A stretch of 64,000 nucleotides of DNA. Origin: Aggregatibacter kilianii (GTDB lineage: Bacteria; Pseudomonadota; Gammaproteobacteria; Enterobacterales; Pasteurellaceae). Made by a program: the position numbers and the translations under genes. The stretch spans positions 1 to 64,000 of the forward strand of contig NZ_NRCJ01000001.1 in assembly GCF_003129965.1 (NCBI RefSeq), given 5' to 3'. Positions 48,179 through 58,518 of this stretch are shown one piece after another; positions within the stretch are counted from its first letter, which is position 1, and every line of letters begins with the position of its first letter. The notes below the pieces were generated by a model. The model made no database searches, was not told the origin of the DNA, and worked only from the letters and a program-made list of their open reading frames with translations.

Positions 48179-50986
48179 TTACAGTGTCAGTGCGTCTTCC
48201 ACCAATTGTTTTTGTTGTTTGGTATGCAATGACATATAGCCTACCGCCGGAGACGCGGAAGCCGGGCGACCGGCATAGGTTAATTTCGTGCCTTCCGGAA
48301 TGACGGCTTCAAAATTATGTTTACTGGAATACCACGCACCTTGGTTAAGCGGTTCTTCCTGACACCAAACGTAATCCGTCACATGCGCATAAGGGGCAAG
48401 CGCCGCTTTCACATCATCATGCGGGAACGGGTAAAGTTGCTCGATACGAATCAAGGCGATGTCGGTTTGTTCGTTTTTACGACGTTGCTCCAACAGATCG
48501 TAATACACTTTGCCTGAGCACATAACGACTCGTTTCACTTGGTTCGGTTCGATATTGTCAATTTCGCCGATGACGGTGTGGAAAGTGCCGTTCACCAATT
48601 CGTCCATAGTGGAAACCGCCAGCGGGTGACGTAACAGCGATTTTGGCGAAATAGCGATGAGCGGACGACGCATTTTACGAATCGCCTGACGACGCAACAT
48701 ATGATAAACCTGCGCCGGTGTTGACGGGATACACACCTGCATATTTTGTTCGGCGCAAAGTTGTAAATAACGTTCTAAGCGCGCGGAGGAATGTTCAGGG
48801 CCTTGACCTTCATAGCCGTGCGGCAACAACATCACCAACCCACACATTCTGCCCCATTTTTGTTCGCCGGAGCTGATAAATTGATCGATCACAATTTGTG
48901 CGCCGTTGGCAAAATCGCCGAACTGCGCTTCCCAGATGGTGAGGGTCTTCGGATCCGTTGTGGCATAGCCATATTCAAAGGCAAGCACGCCTTCTTCCGT
49001 CAACACGGAATCCCACACTTCAAAACGCCCTTGATTGGCGTGTAATTGGGTCAGCGGCACATAGCCGGTGCCGTCTTTTTGGTTATGTACCACGGCATGA
49101 CGATGGAAAAACGTACCGCGCCCCGCATCTTCACCGGATAAACGCACATGGGTGCCTTCATCCAGCAAGGTGGCATACGCCATGGTTTCCGCCATACCCC
49201 AATCCAACAATTTATTGCCTTGCGCCATTTCGTTGCGATCCGCATAGATTTTTTCGACACGCGGATGCGGCTGCACATAATCAGGATAATGAGCAACCCG
49301 TTTTGCCAAGGTTTGGAAGCGTTCCAACGGGAAATGGCTTTCATAAGGCGCCGTCCAATCATAGTTAAGGTATTGCAACCAATCCACTTTCGCCATGTCC
49401 ATCGCACGCCATTCCGGCACGACACATTCGCCGTTATCCAAAGCATCGCGGTATAAATTGGTGATTTCCGTGGCTTCTTCTTCGTTGATCGTGCCTTCCT
49501 GAATTAAACGGTTGGCATAGACTTTCGGCGGAGTCGGGTGTTTTTTGATAATGCCATACATCATCGGCTGGGTGGCTAAAGGCTCATCCGCCTCATTGTG
49601 CCCGTGGCGACGATAAGAAATTAAATCGATAAAAATATCCCGTTTAAACGCATTGCGATATTCCACTGCCATGCGTGCGGCAAACGCCACCGCCTCCGGA
49701 TCATCGCCGTTCACATGAATAATCGGCGCTTGGATCATTTTTGCGATGTCGGTACAAAATTCGGTGGAACGGGTGTCGTTCGGGTTGGAGGTGGTGAAAC
49801 CGATTTGGTTGTTGATGACGATACGAATAGTGCCGCCCACTTTGTAGCCACGCGCATTAGACATATTCAGGGTTTCCTGCACGATCCCCTGCCCTGCCAC
49901 GGCGGAGTCGCCATGGACGGTAATGGCAAGCACTTTATTGTGCTCGGAATCCTGTTTGCGGGTTTGTCTGGCGCGCACGGAGCCTATCACCACCGGGCTG
50001 ACGATTTCTAAATGAGACGGGTTAAACGCCAGAGTTAAATGCACCCGTTTGTCGTCCACCGCAAAATCGGAAGAAAAACCTTGGTGGTATTTCACATCGC
50101 CGGTGCGATTGGTTTCCGCGTGTTTGCCGGCAAACTCATCGAACAATTCTGCCGGTTTTTTACCCAATACGTTCACCAGCATATTCAGACGTCCACGGTG
50201 CGCCATGCCGATCACAATATCATCAATCTCGTTACGCCCGGCATGACGAATAATTTCCTTCATCATCGGAATAAAGGCGTCACTGCCCTCTAACGAAAAG
50301 CGTTTCGCCCCCGGGAATTTTGCGCCTAAGTAACGCTCCAAACCGTCTGCTGCGGTAAGCTCTTTAAGCAGATTGACCTTTTCATCTTTAGAGAAAAGCG
50401 GCTGTTGGATCCATTTTTCCTGCTTGCTTTGCAGCCAATTGCGCTGTTCCATATCATGAATATGCATAAATTCCAAGCCGATATTGCCGCAATAGGTCGC
50501 TTTCAAATCACGCGCCAACTCGCTGAGTTTAACGGTTTCTTTGCCATAAACGGCGTAGTCGATATTAAAACTTTCATCTAAATCGGCATCGGTTAAACCG
50601 TGTTGGTGATAATCTAATTCGGGAACGCTTGAAGTTTTCCAACGGTAGTAATTGAGGGGGTCAAGAGTGGCTTCGATATAACCACGGGAGCGATAAGCAT
50701 TGATGAATTGTAAAACTTTGACTAATTTAGCACTGGCTTCGGGGTCGATTACGGTGACGTTCTGCGAACGATTCTCTCGTGCTAAACGGCGGAAATAATC
50801 CCGCACGACGGAATGGGGTTGTTCAAGTGCGGTGGATTTTGGCAACGCTTTAAAAATCTCCTGCCAGCTGTCATCCACGCTGTTCGGATCCTCAAGATAA
50901 CTTTCATAAAGCTCTTCAATATACGCTTGATTCGCCCCACCTAATGCGCTCGAAGCAAGCCATTCCTGTAAAGAATTATGCTGCAT
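48179..50986 (-). CDS. sucA: 2-oxoglutarate dehydrogenase E1
   Basis: 935 residues, starting at MQHNSLQEWL; AAGGTGG lies just upstream, whereas the longer frame has none. ThDP-dependent decarboxylation of 2-oxoglutarate. Visible are MAHRGRLNMLVNVLGKKP, HGDSAVAGQGIVQETLNMS, YRRHGHNEADEPLATQP and the C-terminal transketolase-like LEPN-type segment. The length matches E. coli SucA. First gene of the sucABCD group, which implies a working oxidative TCA branch to succinate. One uptake signal lies in frame near 50825. Confidence 0.97.
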   Translation of the reverse strand: MQHNSLQEWLASSALGGANQAYIEELYESYLEDPNSVDDSWQEIFKALPKSTALEQPHSVVRDYFRRLARENRSQNVTVIDPEASAKLVKVLQFINAYRSRGYIEATLDPLNYYRWKTSSVPELDYHQHGLTDADLDESFNIDYAVYGKETVKLSELARDLKATYCGNIGLEFMHIHDMEQRNWLQSKQEKWIQQPLFSKDEKVNLLKELTAADGLERYLGAKFPGAKRFSLEGSDAFIPMMKEIIRHAGRNEIDDIVIGMAHRGRLNMLVNVLGKKPAELFDEFAGKHAETNRTGDVKYHQGFSSDFAVDDKRVHLTLAFNPSHLEIVSPVVIGSVRARQTRKQDSEHNKVLAITVHGDSAVAGQGIVQETLNMSNARGYKVGGTIRIVINNQIGFTTSNPNDTRSTEFCTDIAKMIQAPIIHVNGDDPEAVAFAARMAVEYRNAFKRDIFIDLISYRRHGHNEADEPLATQPMMYGIIKKHPTPPKVYANRLIQEGTINEEEATEITNLYRDALDNGECVVPEWRAMDMAKVDWLQYLNYDWTAPYESHFPLERFQTLAKRVAHYPDYVQPHPRVEKIYADRNEMAQGNKLLDWGMAETMAYATLLDEGTHVRLSGEDAGRGTFFHRHAVVHNQKDGTGYVPLTQLHANQGRFEVWDSVLTEEGVLAFEYGYATTDPKTLTIWEAQFGDFANGAQIVIDQFISSGEQKWGRMCGLVMLLPHGYEGQGPEHSSARLERYLQLCAEQNMQVCIPSTPAQVYHMLRRQAIRKMRRPLIAISPKSLLRHPLAVSTMDELVNGTFHTVIGEIDNIEPNQVKRVVMCSGKVYYDLLEQRRKNEQTDIALIRIEQLYPFPHDDVKAALAPYAHVTDYVWCQEEPLNQGAWYSSKHNFEAVIPEGTKLTYAGRPASASPAVGYMSLHTKQQKQLVEDALTL

Positions 50987-51040
50987 AAATACCACCTTAA
51001 ACAAATACACTAACAAATTACGTGATGACATAGACCACAA

Positions 51041-51268
51041 GACACGTCTTCACTTTCAAGAGACACATTATGCCTGAGAAATTTAATTGATACTGTGATC
51101 TAGGTTGGAATTTTTACAAAAATTTAACGTTTCTCCGAAAAGTACGGTCATAAAATCCAATAGATGTTGAACCTTAGCTTTGCCAACTGCGCCGCAAGAG
51201 CGAATAAATCACTGAAGCGATTTATGTGTAAAAATCAAAAGATTTTCCACGGTTCTTATTGCAATCAT
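51041..51268. other. intergenic region between sucA and the ycbL-like gene
   Basis: This 228-base gap holds the sucA promoter region. A near-uptake signal (AAGTACGGT, one base off) is near 51140, and a weak hairpin (AAATC/GATTT) lies at about 51206-51223. Nothing else was seen. Confidence 0.4.
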
Positions 51269-51907
51269 TTATTGCTGTTTCACATAAGGATTTGTCTTTT
51301 TTTCCACACCAATCGTTGTGTAAGATCCATGCCCCGGAATAATAATCATATCATCGTCCAGTTTATATAACTTGTCGCGAATGGAGGAAATAATGTCTTC
51401 ATAACTACCACCCGGAAAATCCGTGCGTCCGATACCGCTTTTAAACAGCACGTCTCCGGTAAACGCAACCCGTTTTTGATGTTCGATAAACCCGATGTGT
51501 CCCGGCGTATGCCCCGGCAAGTGTAAAATTTCAAAAGTAAAATCGCCGATATGCAAAATTTCGCCTTCTTCATTAAGCCAACGATCCGGCTCAAAGGCAT
51601 CTACTTCAAATAACATACCGAATTTTTCCGATTGCTGCGGCAAACTCTTGAACCAATAATCATCTTTGGAATTTGAACCGAGGATTTGTACATTAAAATG
51701 TTTTTTCAGCTTTTCCGCCGCCCCCACATGATCCAAGTGTCCGTGAGTTAGCAAAATCGCCTGCAAATTCAAGCCGAGTTCTTCAATACGTTTGATTAAT
51801 TTGTCCGCCTCACCGCCCGGATCAATAATTGCTGCATTTTTATTATCGTCCCAAATTAAGGAACAGTTTTGCTGAAACGCGGTGACGGGGATAATTTCAA
51901 TATTCAT
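51269..51907 (-). CDS. metallo-beta-lactamase fold hydrolase (YcbL, glyoxalase II-like)
   Basis: 212 residues. The MBL metal motif THGHLDHVGAAE (His55, His57, Asp59, His60) is complete, followed by HLPGHTPGHIGF and FTGDVLFKSGIGRTDF. YcbL-type proteins resemble glyoxalase II but lack its C-terminal glutathione-binding helices. E. coli keeps ycbL next to ycbK and ycbB, the same order as here. AAGGC precedes the ATG. Its physiological substrate is unclear. Confidence 0.9.
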   Translation of the reverse strand: MNIEIIPVTAFQQNCSLIWDDNKNAAIIDPGGEADKLIKRIEELGLNLQAILLTHGHLDHVGAAEKLKKHFNVQILGSNSKDDYWFKSLPQQSEKFGMLFEVDAFEPDRWLNEEGEILHIGDFTFEILHLPGHTPGHIGFIEHQKRVAFTGDVLFKSGIGRTDFPGGSYEDIISSIRDKLYKLDDDMIIIPGHGSYTTIGVEKKTNPYVKQQ

Positions 51908-52061
51908 AACAACCAGCCTTATTTATTCAGTAAAAAACCGCACCAAAGTGCGGTCACAAAAAACAATGTTTTTTGAACGTTGGCTTGCCAACGGCCCTAT
52001 AGGGCGAACAATCGAACTTGATTCGATTGTGAGTAAAAAACTCAGTGTTTTTAAAGACGGA

Positions 52062-52622
52062 TTAACTCCCACGCCAAGTGCGAACAGGACCAGTATCCAT
52101 ATGAACGAAATTACTGCGCGGATAAAAACCGACACCGCCGTCATTCAGCGCCTCTACAGCATCACGTAATTTTGCCAAAGGCACGCCGTCAATACGGAAA
52201 TCAATAGCTTGACCGCGAATATGATAGCTGTTGCTGGCAACACCGCGACTACGACGGTGCATCGCCGCATTGCTGGCAGCGGAACGATATCCACAAATAA
52301 TTTGAATTTCCGTGTTGCGCAATCCAAGATTTTGCTGAACCCGATAAAACTTCGTGAAAAGTCGCGGATCCATTCTGTGCACTTGATTGTTGCGTTTGTC
52401 GCGCAATAAATGATCTAAAAGTCGTAATGTCGTATTGGAAAACCCGCGTCCCATGACAAATTCTGCACTTAATTTTTCTTGGGTGTTAATGTTGCGAAAA
52501 CTCAACATACGGGGTCTAGGGGTTGAAACCACGGCTAAAACGGTATCAGGCAATAAAGTTGCGCCCAATACAATGCCGCCTAAAGATAACCATTTACGAC
52601 GTCCATGGTTAATATTGCTCAT
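52062..52622 (-). CDS. mepK: DUF882/peptidase M15 family endopeptidase (MepK-like)
   Basis: 186 residues. A twin-arginine signal peptide (GRRKWLSLGGIVLGATLL) leads to a DUF882 domain with the zinc-peptidase motifs: CGYRSAASNAAMHRRSRG, SYHIRGQAIDFRID and VHMDTGPVRTW. E. coli MepK (YcbK) cleaves L,D 3-3 crosslinks, which fits the neighbouring ldtD gene that makes them. Tat export is typical. Gap of 65 bases to ldtD. Confidence 0.9.
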   Translation of the reverse strand: MSNINHGRRKWLSLGGIVLGATLLPDTVLAVVSTPRPRMLSFRNINTQEKLSAEFVMGRGFSNTTLRLLDHLLRDKRNNQVHRMDPRLFTKFYRVQQNLGLRNTEIQIICGYRSAASNAAMHRRSRGVASNSYHIRGQAIDFRIDGVPLAKLRDAVEALNDGGVGFYPRSNFVHMDTGPVRTWRGS

Positions 52623-52686
52623 TATGTATTCCTAAATATGTTTAAAATCTGTTGCTTTGACTCAAGTTATAAATGTTAGTTCGAGA

Positions 52687-54198
52687 CTAAAGCTGAATAT
52701 ATTTCTTCAAAACGTCCCAGTCAATATAACTCAAGTTCGGCGCCTTGTCATAGCCGTAAACATCCGGCAAGGTGTGTACTTGATTTTTATCAACCCAGGC
52801 AGTGACGTAATACAAGAAAACCGGGTTATCGGATTTAATACTTGCCGATGTAGTTTTTCTGCTTTTCAGCACATTTTGTTTTCTTTCATCCGTCCAACCG
52901 GCTTCTTTTAACAGAATGCTCGCCAATTCATCGGATTTTTCTACACGCACGCAACCGGAACTCAAATTACGTTTTTTGTTGCCGAATAAACTGCGTTTCG
53001 GCGTATCGTGTAAATAAATAGCATCAGAGCTTGGCATATTAAATTTATAGTTACCCAAAGCACTATTATCACTTGGCACTTGACGTAAACGATATGGGAA
53101 TTTCTTCGCCGTCATGTTTTCCCAGTCAATTGTGTACGGGTCAATGGTATTGCCTTTACCGTCAATGATCGTATAACCGTTACGATAAATATAACTTGGA
53201 TCGCGACGTACTTTCGGAATAATGTCTTCATTAATCAAGCGGGTCGGCGCATTCCAAGGCGGATTCACCACCACATTGCTTAAACGGCTAAACATCACCG
53301 GCGTTTTACGTTTTTCGGTGCCGACAATCACTCGGGAATTTAAAATCAGCTTACCGTCACGGTAATAATGTAACTGATAGCTCGGAATATTAACGAAAAT
53401 GCCGTTATCAAATTCCGGCAAAATGCGCAAACGTTGTGCATTAATGGCAAAACGATGCAATTCATTAATGCCGTTTTTGTCAAATTTACCATCAAGAATC
53501 AAACTTTCAACTTTGGCTAAGGTTTGCTTAAATAATGGATTTTCACTGGATAAATTATTCACAAAATTAAAAACATCATTATTTTTAACCGCACTTACCC
53601 AGGAAGCAATTTGGTTTTCATCCGGTTTTCCGGCTTTGTAACTATTTTCCGAATACAGCCATTTTTGCGCGGATTTTTTCACATTATTGGCATAAAACAA
53701 ATAATCTAAAAATGCGTCGGTTAGGATCACATCCTGCACAAAGGCGTCTTTATCGGCAGACTGACTCACCGCATTCAACGCATTGGCGGAACGTTTGGAA
53801 ATGCCGCTTGCCACCATTAAAGCGTAATCACGCAAAAACTGCTGTTTGGCTTTTTCATCCTGCCACAGCGGGGCAAAATTATTTTCTGCATAGACTTTGG
53901 CAATTAACGGCTTAAATTGCAACTCGGTATCACCAACGCGTTCAGCCAGAGCCTGTTCTGCCTGCTGTTGTTTTTCTGCTGCCAAACGTTCTTCTTCCGC
54001 TTTTTTCTCCGCAGCAAGGCGCTCTTCCTCCGCTTTCGCTTCCAGATCCAACTGTTGCTGCGTTAACCCCAAATCGGTTTGGGATTGAGTTTGCTCTGTA
54101 GCTGCTTCTTGCGGCTTAATGTCTTCGGCGACCGCATTTCCCACATAAAAAGCGGTAACTAACGCCAATGTTGCCAACTTAAAAGACTTTGTATTCAT
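52687..54198 (-). CDS. ldtD: L,D-transpeptidase (YcbB/LdtD-like)
   Basis: About 503 residues from MNTKSFKLATLALV. Signal peptide about 1-22 (cleaved near NAVAED), then a Gln/Glu/Ala-rich coiled coil (about 30-85), a helical scaffold and a YkuD catalytic domain. The catalytic motif runs from HDTPKRSLFGNKKRNLSSGC with Cys416 to VRVEK. It makes 3-3 crosslinks in the periplasm. Pairing with mepK suggests a synthesis-hydrolysis balance. An uptake signal hairpin lies between it and prc. Confidence 0.93.
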   Translation of the reverse strand: MNTKSFKLATLALVTAFYVGNAVAEDIKPQEAATEQTQSQTDLGLTQQQLDLEAKAEEERLAAEKKAEEERLAAEKQQQAEQALAERVGDTELQFKPLIAKVYAENNFAPLWQDEKAKQQFLRDYALMVASGISKRSANALNAVSQSADKDAFVQDVILTDAFLDYLFYANNVKKSAQKWLYSENSYKAGKPDENQIASWVSAVKNNDVFNFVNNLSSENPLFKQTLAKVESLILDGKFDKNGINELHRFAINAQRLRILPEFDNGIFVNIPSYQLHYYRDGKLILNSRVIVGTEKRKTPVMFSRLSNVVVNPPWNAPTRLINEDIIPKVRRDPSYIYRNGYTIIDGKGNTIDPYTIDWENMTAKKFPYRLRQVPSDNSALGNYKFNMPSSDAIYLHDTPKRSLFGNKKRNLSSGCVRVEKSDELASILLKEAGWTDERKQNVLKSRKTTSASIKSDNPVFLYYVTAWVDKNQVHTLPDVYGYDKAPNLSYIDWDVLKKYIQL

Positions 54199-54238
54199 TA
54201 ATCGCTGTTCCTTAATTTCTCTAAACTTCTGCAAAAAC

Positions 54239-54263
54239 GACCGCACTTTTAAAAAGTGCGGTC
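54239..54263 (-). terminator. perfect inverted uptake-signal palindrome between prc and ldtD
   Basis: GACCGCACTTTT and AAAAGTGCGGTC are separated by one base, a 12-bp perfect inverted repeat containing two uptake signals. On the minus strand it lies 18 bases after prc. Confidence 0.7.
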
Positions 54264-54280
54264 AGAAAATTTAATATTTC

Positions 54281-56335
54281 TTACTGCGCAGATTTATCCG
54301 CTTCTTTTAGCTCGGTTTTCTCCGCTTCAAATTTTGCCACATCCGCCGCAATCGCCTCAGCTTCTTTCAGGAAGAAATCCGGCGCTTCGTAGTCTTTCGG
54401 CAAGTCATTAATGTCTTTCAACGGTTTCTTACCTTCACGTTTAAAACGCTCATTAATGTCTTTCAAACGTTTTTCGTCATCTTTATCATTTTCCGCTTTG
54501 CGTTTTTGATAATTCAACGATAAGAACTTACGATCACGACGTTCATCACGCACTTTTAAATCTTCATTTAACGCAATAAACTCCGGATTTTTCGCCATTC
54601 TTTCATTGTGTCTCTTGGTTAATTCGGCAACGGCGTTACGCGCTTTGGTCACTTCGGAATAATTCACCGACGGGATTTTATCCCAAGGCAACGCATTATC
54701 TTCTTTTTCCTCACCATATTCTTTCGCATCAATCACATCCGGGAATTTAATATCCGGCGCAACGCCTTTCAATTGAGTGCTTCCGCCATTAATACGATAG
54801 AATTTTTGAATGGTATATTGAATTAAACCGAGCGGGGTTTGATCCAAATCGTACACAAAGTTAAGAGAACGGCTTTGCTGAACCGTGCCTTTTCCATAAG
54901 TATTTTGTCCGAGAATGATACCGCGATTGTAATCCTGAATTGCCGCAGCAAAAATTTCGGAGGCGGATGCACTGAAGCGGTTAATCATCACCAATAACGG
55001 ACCGGTATATTGTTGCATATTGTCCGGATCTTCGTGCACGCGAATACGTTGATAAGCGTCGCGTACCTGCACCACCGGACCATCGCTAATGAACAAACCG
55101 CTCAAACCGACAGCTTCGGTTAACGCACCGCCGCCGTTTTCACGCAAATCCACAATTAACGCGGCAGCTTTTTTGTTCTTCATTTCTACCAATAATTTTT
55201 TCACATCTTCCGTTAAACCGAGGTAGAAACTTGGAATTTTGATTACCGCAACATTCACGCCGTCAACTTTCTCAACGGTTAATTTAGCCGCTTGATCTTC
55301 AATACGAATTTTATCGCGCACTAAAGTGACAATACGGGATTTTCCGCCTTTTGCCGGTTCCACTTCCAAGCGCACTTTAGAACCTTTTCTGCCTTTGATC
55401 TTGTCAACGATGTCTTCCAAACGCCAACCGACCACATCTTCGATTTCGCCTTTTTCCTGACCGACACCGATAATTTTATCGCCGGCTTTTAATTTTTTAC
55501 TGCGCTCGGCAGGTGCGCCGGGCACCAAGGATTTAATGCTGGTTTCATCATCTTCCGCCTGCAATGTCGCACCGATACCCTCTAAGGATAAGTTCATGCT
55601 TTCATTGAAACTTTTGGCGGTACGCGGAGCGAGATAACTGGTATGCGGATCAATTTCACGAGCAAAAGCATTTAGGTAAGTTTGCACCACATCGTCCGCT
55701 TTTGTTTGGGTTAATCGACGAATGGCCAGATTGTAACGTTTTATTAATTTTTCTTTGATTTCAGGCCATTTTTTATCTTTTAATTTCAGACTAATGATGT
55801 CGTTTTTAACACGTGCTTCCCATAATTTATCGGCTTCCGCTTCGGTTTTCGGCCAAGCGGCTTTTTCACGATCAATTTCAATTTGATCATCGTCGTTTAA
55901 ATTCGGCTCTTTATCCAATAAAGACAGCGCATAACGATAACGCTCGTAACGGCGTTTCATCATTAAATCGTACATACTAAAAGCAATATCTAAATTGCCC
56001 GCATTCAGTTCGTCATCAATTTTATTGCCGTATTTGGCACGCATTTCATCAATGTCGGATTGTAAAAAAGTCGTGCGATTGAAATCTAATGCTTTGAGAT
56101 AACGGTCAAAAATCTTTTCCGAAAATGCATCATCCAGTTGAAATTTACGGTAATGGGACTGAGTTAAACGGGTAGTCGCACGCTTCGTGGCGAACATATT
56201 AGATTCTGATGGTTGTAAAGACACCAAATCACTTTGTTTTAATTTCGGCTGTACCGCGTCCGCAACCTGAGTATTAAGAAAAAGAGAACTTAATACAAGT
56301 GCGGTCAGATAACTTTTTGTTTTAGTAAATTTCAT
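54281..56335 (-). CDS. prc: carboxy-terminal processing (tail-specific) protease
   Basis: 684 residues with a signal peptide (about 1-27). Helical N-terminal domain, PDZ domain (about 240-325, GIGATLQAEDDETSIKSLVP) and S41 catalytic domain. The catalytic Ser lies in NRFSASASEIFAAA and the paired Lys in GQNTYGKGTVQQS, 25 residues later. It degrades periplasmic proteins with nonpolar tails, including peptidoglycan hydrolases with an NlpI-type partner. The prc-proQ neighbourhood is the same as in E. coli. AGGAA precedes the ATG. Confidence 0.96.
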   Translation of the reverse strand: MKFTKTKSYLTALVLSSLFLNTQVADAVQPKLKQSDLVSLQPSESNMFATKRATTRLTQSHYRKFQLDDAFSEKIFDRYLKALDFNRTTFLQSDIDEMRAKYGNKIDDELNAGNLDIAFSMYDLMMKRRYERYRYALSLLDKEPNLNDDDQIEIDREKAAWPKTEAEADKLWEARVKNDIISLKLKDKKWPEIKEKLIKRYNLAIRRLTQTKADDVVQTYLNAFAREIDPHTSYLAPRTAKSFNESMNLSLEGIGATLQAEDDETSIKSLVPGAPAERSKKLKAGDKIIGVGQEKGEIEDVVGWRLEDIVDKIKGRKGSKVRLEVEPAKGGKSRIVTLVRDKIRIEDQAAKLTVEKVDGVNVAVIKIPSFYLGLTEDVKKLLVEMKNKKAAALIVDLRENGGGALTEAVGLSGLFISDGPVVQVRDAYQRIRVHEDPDNMQQYTGPLLVMINRFSASASEIFAAAIQDYNRGIILGQNTYGKGTVQQSRSLNFVYDLDQTPLGLIQYTIQKFYRINGGSTQLKGVAPDIKFPDVIDAKEYGEEKEDNALPWDKIPSVNYSEVTKARNAVAELTKRHNERMAKNPEFIALNEDLKVRDERRDRKFLSLNYQKRKAENDKDDEKRLKDINERFKREGKKPLKDINDLPKDYEAPDFFLKEAEAIAADVAKFEAEKTELKEADKSAQ

Positions 56336-56368
56336 TCAAACTTTCCTAATTAAAATACGGCAATAAAC

Positions 56369-56393
56369 AAAGCTATCCGTGAAAGATAGCTTT
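56369..56393 (-). terminator. terminator after proQ
   Basis: AAAGCTATC pairs with GATAGCTTT over a seven-base loop and is followed on the minus strand by GTTTATT. It lies between proQ and prc, so it may limit read-through. Confidence 0.6.
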
Positions 56394-56404
56394 ATTAAAA
56401 GAAG

Positions 56405-57019
56405 TTAAGCAAATAAACGATCTGCCGTTACAGTAATCACCAAACCGTTTTCCAATTCCACTCGGGCGGCATCTTTTGACACCTCCAGGATAGTTGCGTT
56501 TTTCGCACGATCGCCCGCTTTGACTTTCACCTGCTGACCAACCTGTACAGCAGCCATATCAACGTGATTTAAGTTAAATTTAGGCTTAGGTTTACGGGCA
56601 TTTTTTTCACCTTGTTTTTGAGGGCGACGGGCAGGACGTTTTTTCTCATTTTCACCTTTTGCCGCTTTTTCCGCCGCACGTTTTTGTGCAACCAAGGCTT
56701 TGGCTTCCGCTAATTGTTGCGCTGCGTGTTCGGCATGCTCCTGCTCCAATTCACCTGCCGGATTACCTTGCAAGTCCACACGCACCGCACCGGCTTTACA
56801 GCCGTGTAAATAACGCCAGTTGGAGGTATATTGACGCAATGCTTGGCGGAGTTGGGTTTTGCTGACGCGCTCATCATCTTTTAATGCTTCGCTTAAATCC
56901 TGAAACAAACCGATTTTTAACGGTTTGGCCTCCCCCTCAATAGAAAAACATAGCGGAAATTTTTCCGCTAAATAGGCAATAATTTCTTTATTATTCGTTA
57001 ACTTTTGTACTTCTGTCAT
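56405..57019 (-). CDS. proQ: RNA chaperone ProQ
   Basis: About 204 residues, starting at [10 protein letters not shown], seven bases after AGGA. The N-terminal FinO/ProQ domain (about 1-120, [30 protein letters not shown]) is followed by a Lys/Arg-rich linker and a C-terminal Tudor-like domain (about 150-204). ProQ binds structured RNAs, especially small RNAs and 3' ends. It is divergent from letA, as in E. coli where yebST lie nearby. Confidence 0.95.
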   Translation of the reverse strand: MTEVQKLTNNKEIIAYLAEKFPLCFSIEGEAKPLKIGLFQDLSEALKDDERVSKTQLRQALRQYTSNWRYLHGCKAGAVRVDLQGNPAGELEQEHAEHAAQQLAEAKALVAQKRAAEKAAKGENEKKRPARRPQKQGEKNARKPKPKFNLNHVDMAAVQVGQQVKVKAGDRAKNATILEVSKDAARVELENGLVITVTADRLFA

Positions 57020-57231
57020 TACGAAATCCTGCATAGATTTTAAGTAGAAAAACTTGCCATAGTTTAGCGTAATTTCTAGGAAAATGACAATTAATAATCT
57101 TTTTACTCAAAAGAAAAAATAAATTCTACGAAAAATGACCGCACTTTTTATATTCAGACAATCTAAATTCATACAAAAAACGCAAAATACAGTATAAAAT
57201 ACGCGCTTCTTTATTTTTAGGTACATGATTA

Positions 57232-58518
57232 ATGACAGCCACCTCCACGTTAAATTTAGCCGACGCCACTTTTCACCGCCTCGTTCGTTGCGGTGAATGT
57301 AATGCTGTGGTTAAAATTTCCGCGCTGCAGCAAGGGCAGCGCGCCGTTTGTCCACGCTGTCATAATGTACTATACACCTCCGGTCGCTGGAGCTTAAAAC
57401 GCTGCTCCATTATTGCACTCTCCATTTTAATCCTCATGCCTTTCGCCCTCACCTATCCGTTGTTAAGCATAGACTTATTGGGCGAAAAAATTGACGCCTC
57501 CGTCTGGCTGGGAATTTGGAAAATGGCAACGCAAGGCTTTTCTTATACGGCATTTTTAATCTTTATTTGCGCCGTATTTATGCCTATCGCTTTTGCGCTT
57601 TTGGTGATTCTCCTGCGTTTATCGCAAATGATGAAAATCAAACCGCGCAACTTGTTGATTTCTCTTGGCTATATAAAACCTTGGGTGATGTTTGACGTAT
57701 ATTTGGTTGCGCTGGGCGTCAGTATTTTTAAAGTGCAGGAATACGCCACGCTGGAACTGGATATTTACTTAGTCGCCTTTGTATTCACTGCCCTGCTCAC
57801 CACGTTATTATTCATTAAAATCAACCCGAGCGAACTTTGGAACGATTTTTACCCGCAACAAAGTCAGGCGGTAAATAACCTCAAAAACCCGGAAGATTTG
57901 CATTATTGCCATTCCTGCCAATACAGTTTTGTCAATCCGCTAATCGATAGTAACGGACGGGAAACCTGCCCCCGTTGCGAATCCCTGATAAATATCCCGT
58001 CAGGAATCAAATTACAACGCACCTGGGCGTTACTCATCGCGGGCATTATTATGTTATTCCCGGCAAATTTACTGCCTATGTCGGTCATTTATTTAAACGG
58101 TGCACCGAGTGCCGACACCCTCATGTCGGGGGTAATAAGTTTCTTGAAAATGGGCAGTTATTTCATTGCCTTCGTGGTATTTACCGCCAGTATTTTCGTG
58201 CCGGTGAGCAAAGTACTAATTATGTTATATCTGCTCATCTGCGTACATTTTAAACTGAAACACTCCATTCGCTGGCAAATGCGTTTATTACACATCGTGC
58301 ATTTCGTCGGACGTTGGTCCATGTTGGATTTATTCGTATTGGCATTAATGATGTCCTTAGTAACCCGGGGACAAATTATTGACTTTTCTGTAGGTACGGC
58401 GGCGCTCTATTTCGGCGCGGCAGTATTTTTAACAATGATTGCAGCGGAACAATTTGACAGCCGCTTAATTTGGGAAATCTATGACAGACAACAAGCAAAG
58501 CACACAAAATCAAAATAA
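57232..58518 (+). CDS. letA: LetA/PqiA-family membrane protein
   Basis: 428 residues. Two zinc-ribbon Cys pairs (CGECNAVVKI / CPRCHNVLY and CHSCQYSF / CPRCESLI) each precede a membrane block of about four helices, the PqiA arrangement. LetA partners the MCE protein LetB for lipid movement between membranes. The end overlaps letB by 38 bases. Conserved GIWKMATQGFSYTAF and GVISFLKMGSYFIAF segments reflect the internal duplication. Confidence 0.93.
   Translation: MTATSTLNLADATFHRLVRCGECNAVVKISALQQGQRAVCPRCHNVLYTSGRWSLKRCSIIALSILILMPFALTYPLLSIDLLGEKIDASVWLGIWKMATQGFSYTAFLIFICAVFMPIAFALLVILLRLSQMMKIKPRNLLISLGYIKPWVMFDVYLVALGVSIFKVQEYATLELDIYLVAFVFTALLTTLLFIKINPSELWNDFYPQQSQAVNNLKNPEDLHYCHSCQYSFVNPLIDSNGRETCPRCESLINIPSGIKLQRTWALLIAGIIMLFPANLLPMSVIYLNGAPSADTLMSGVISFLKMGSYFIAFVVFTASIFVPVSKVLIMLYLLICVHFKLKHSIRWQMRLLHIVHFVGRWSMLDLFVLALMMSLVTRGQIIDFSVGTAALYFGAAVFLTMIAAEQFDSRLIWEIYDRQQAKHTKSK

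Noticed and set aside
48179-51040. Longer sucA start at 51040
   Set aside because: The extra 18 residues are hydrophobic and unlike other E1 proteins, and the downstream ATG has a good Shine-Dalgarno.
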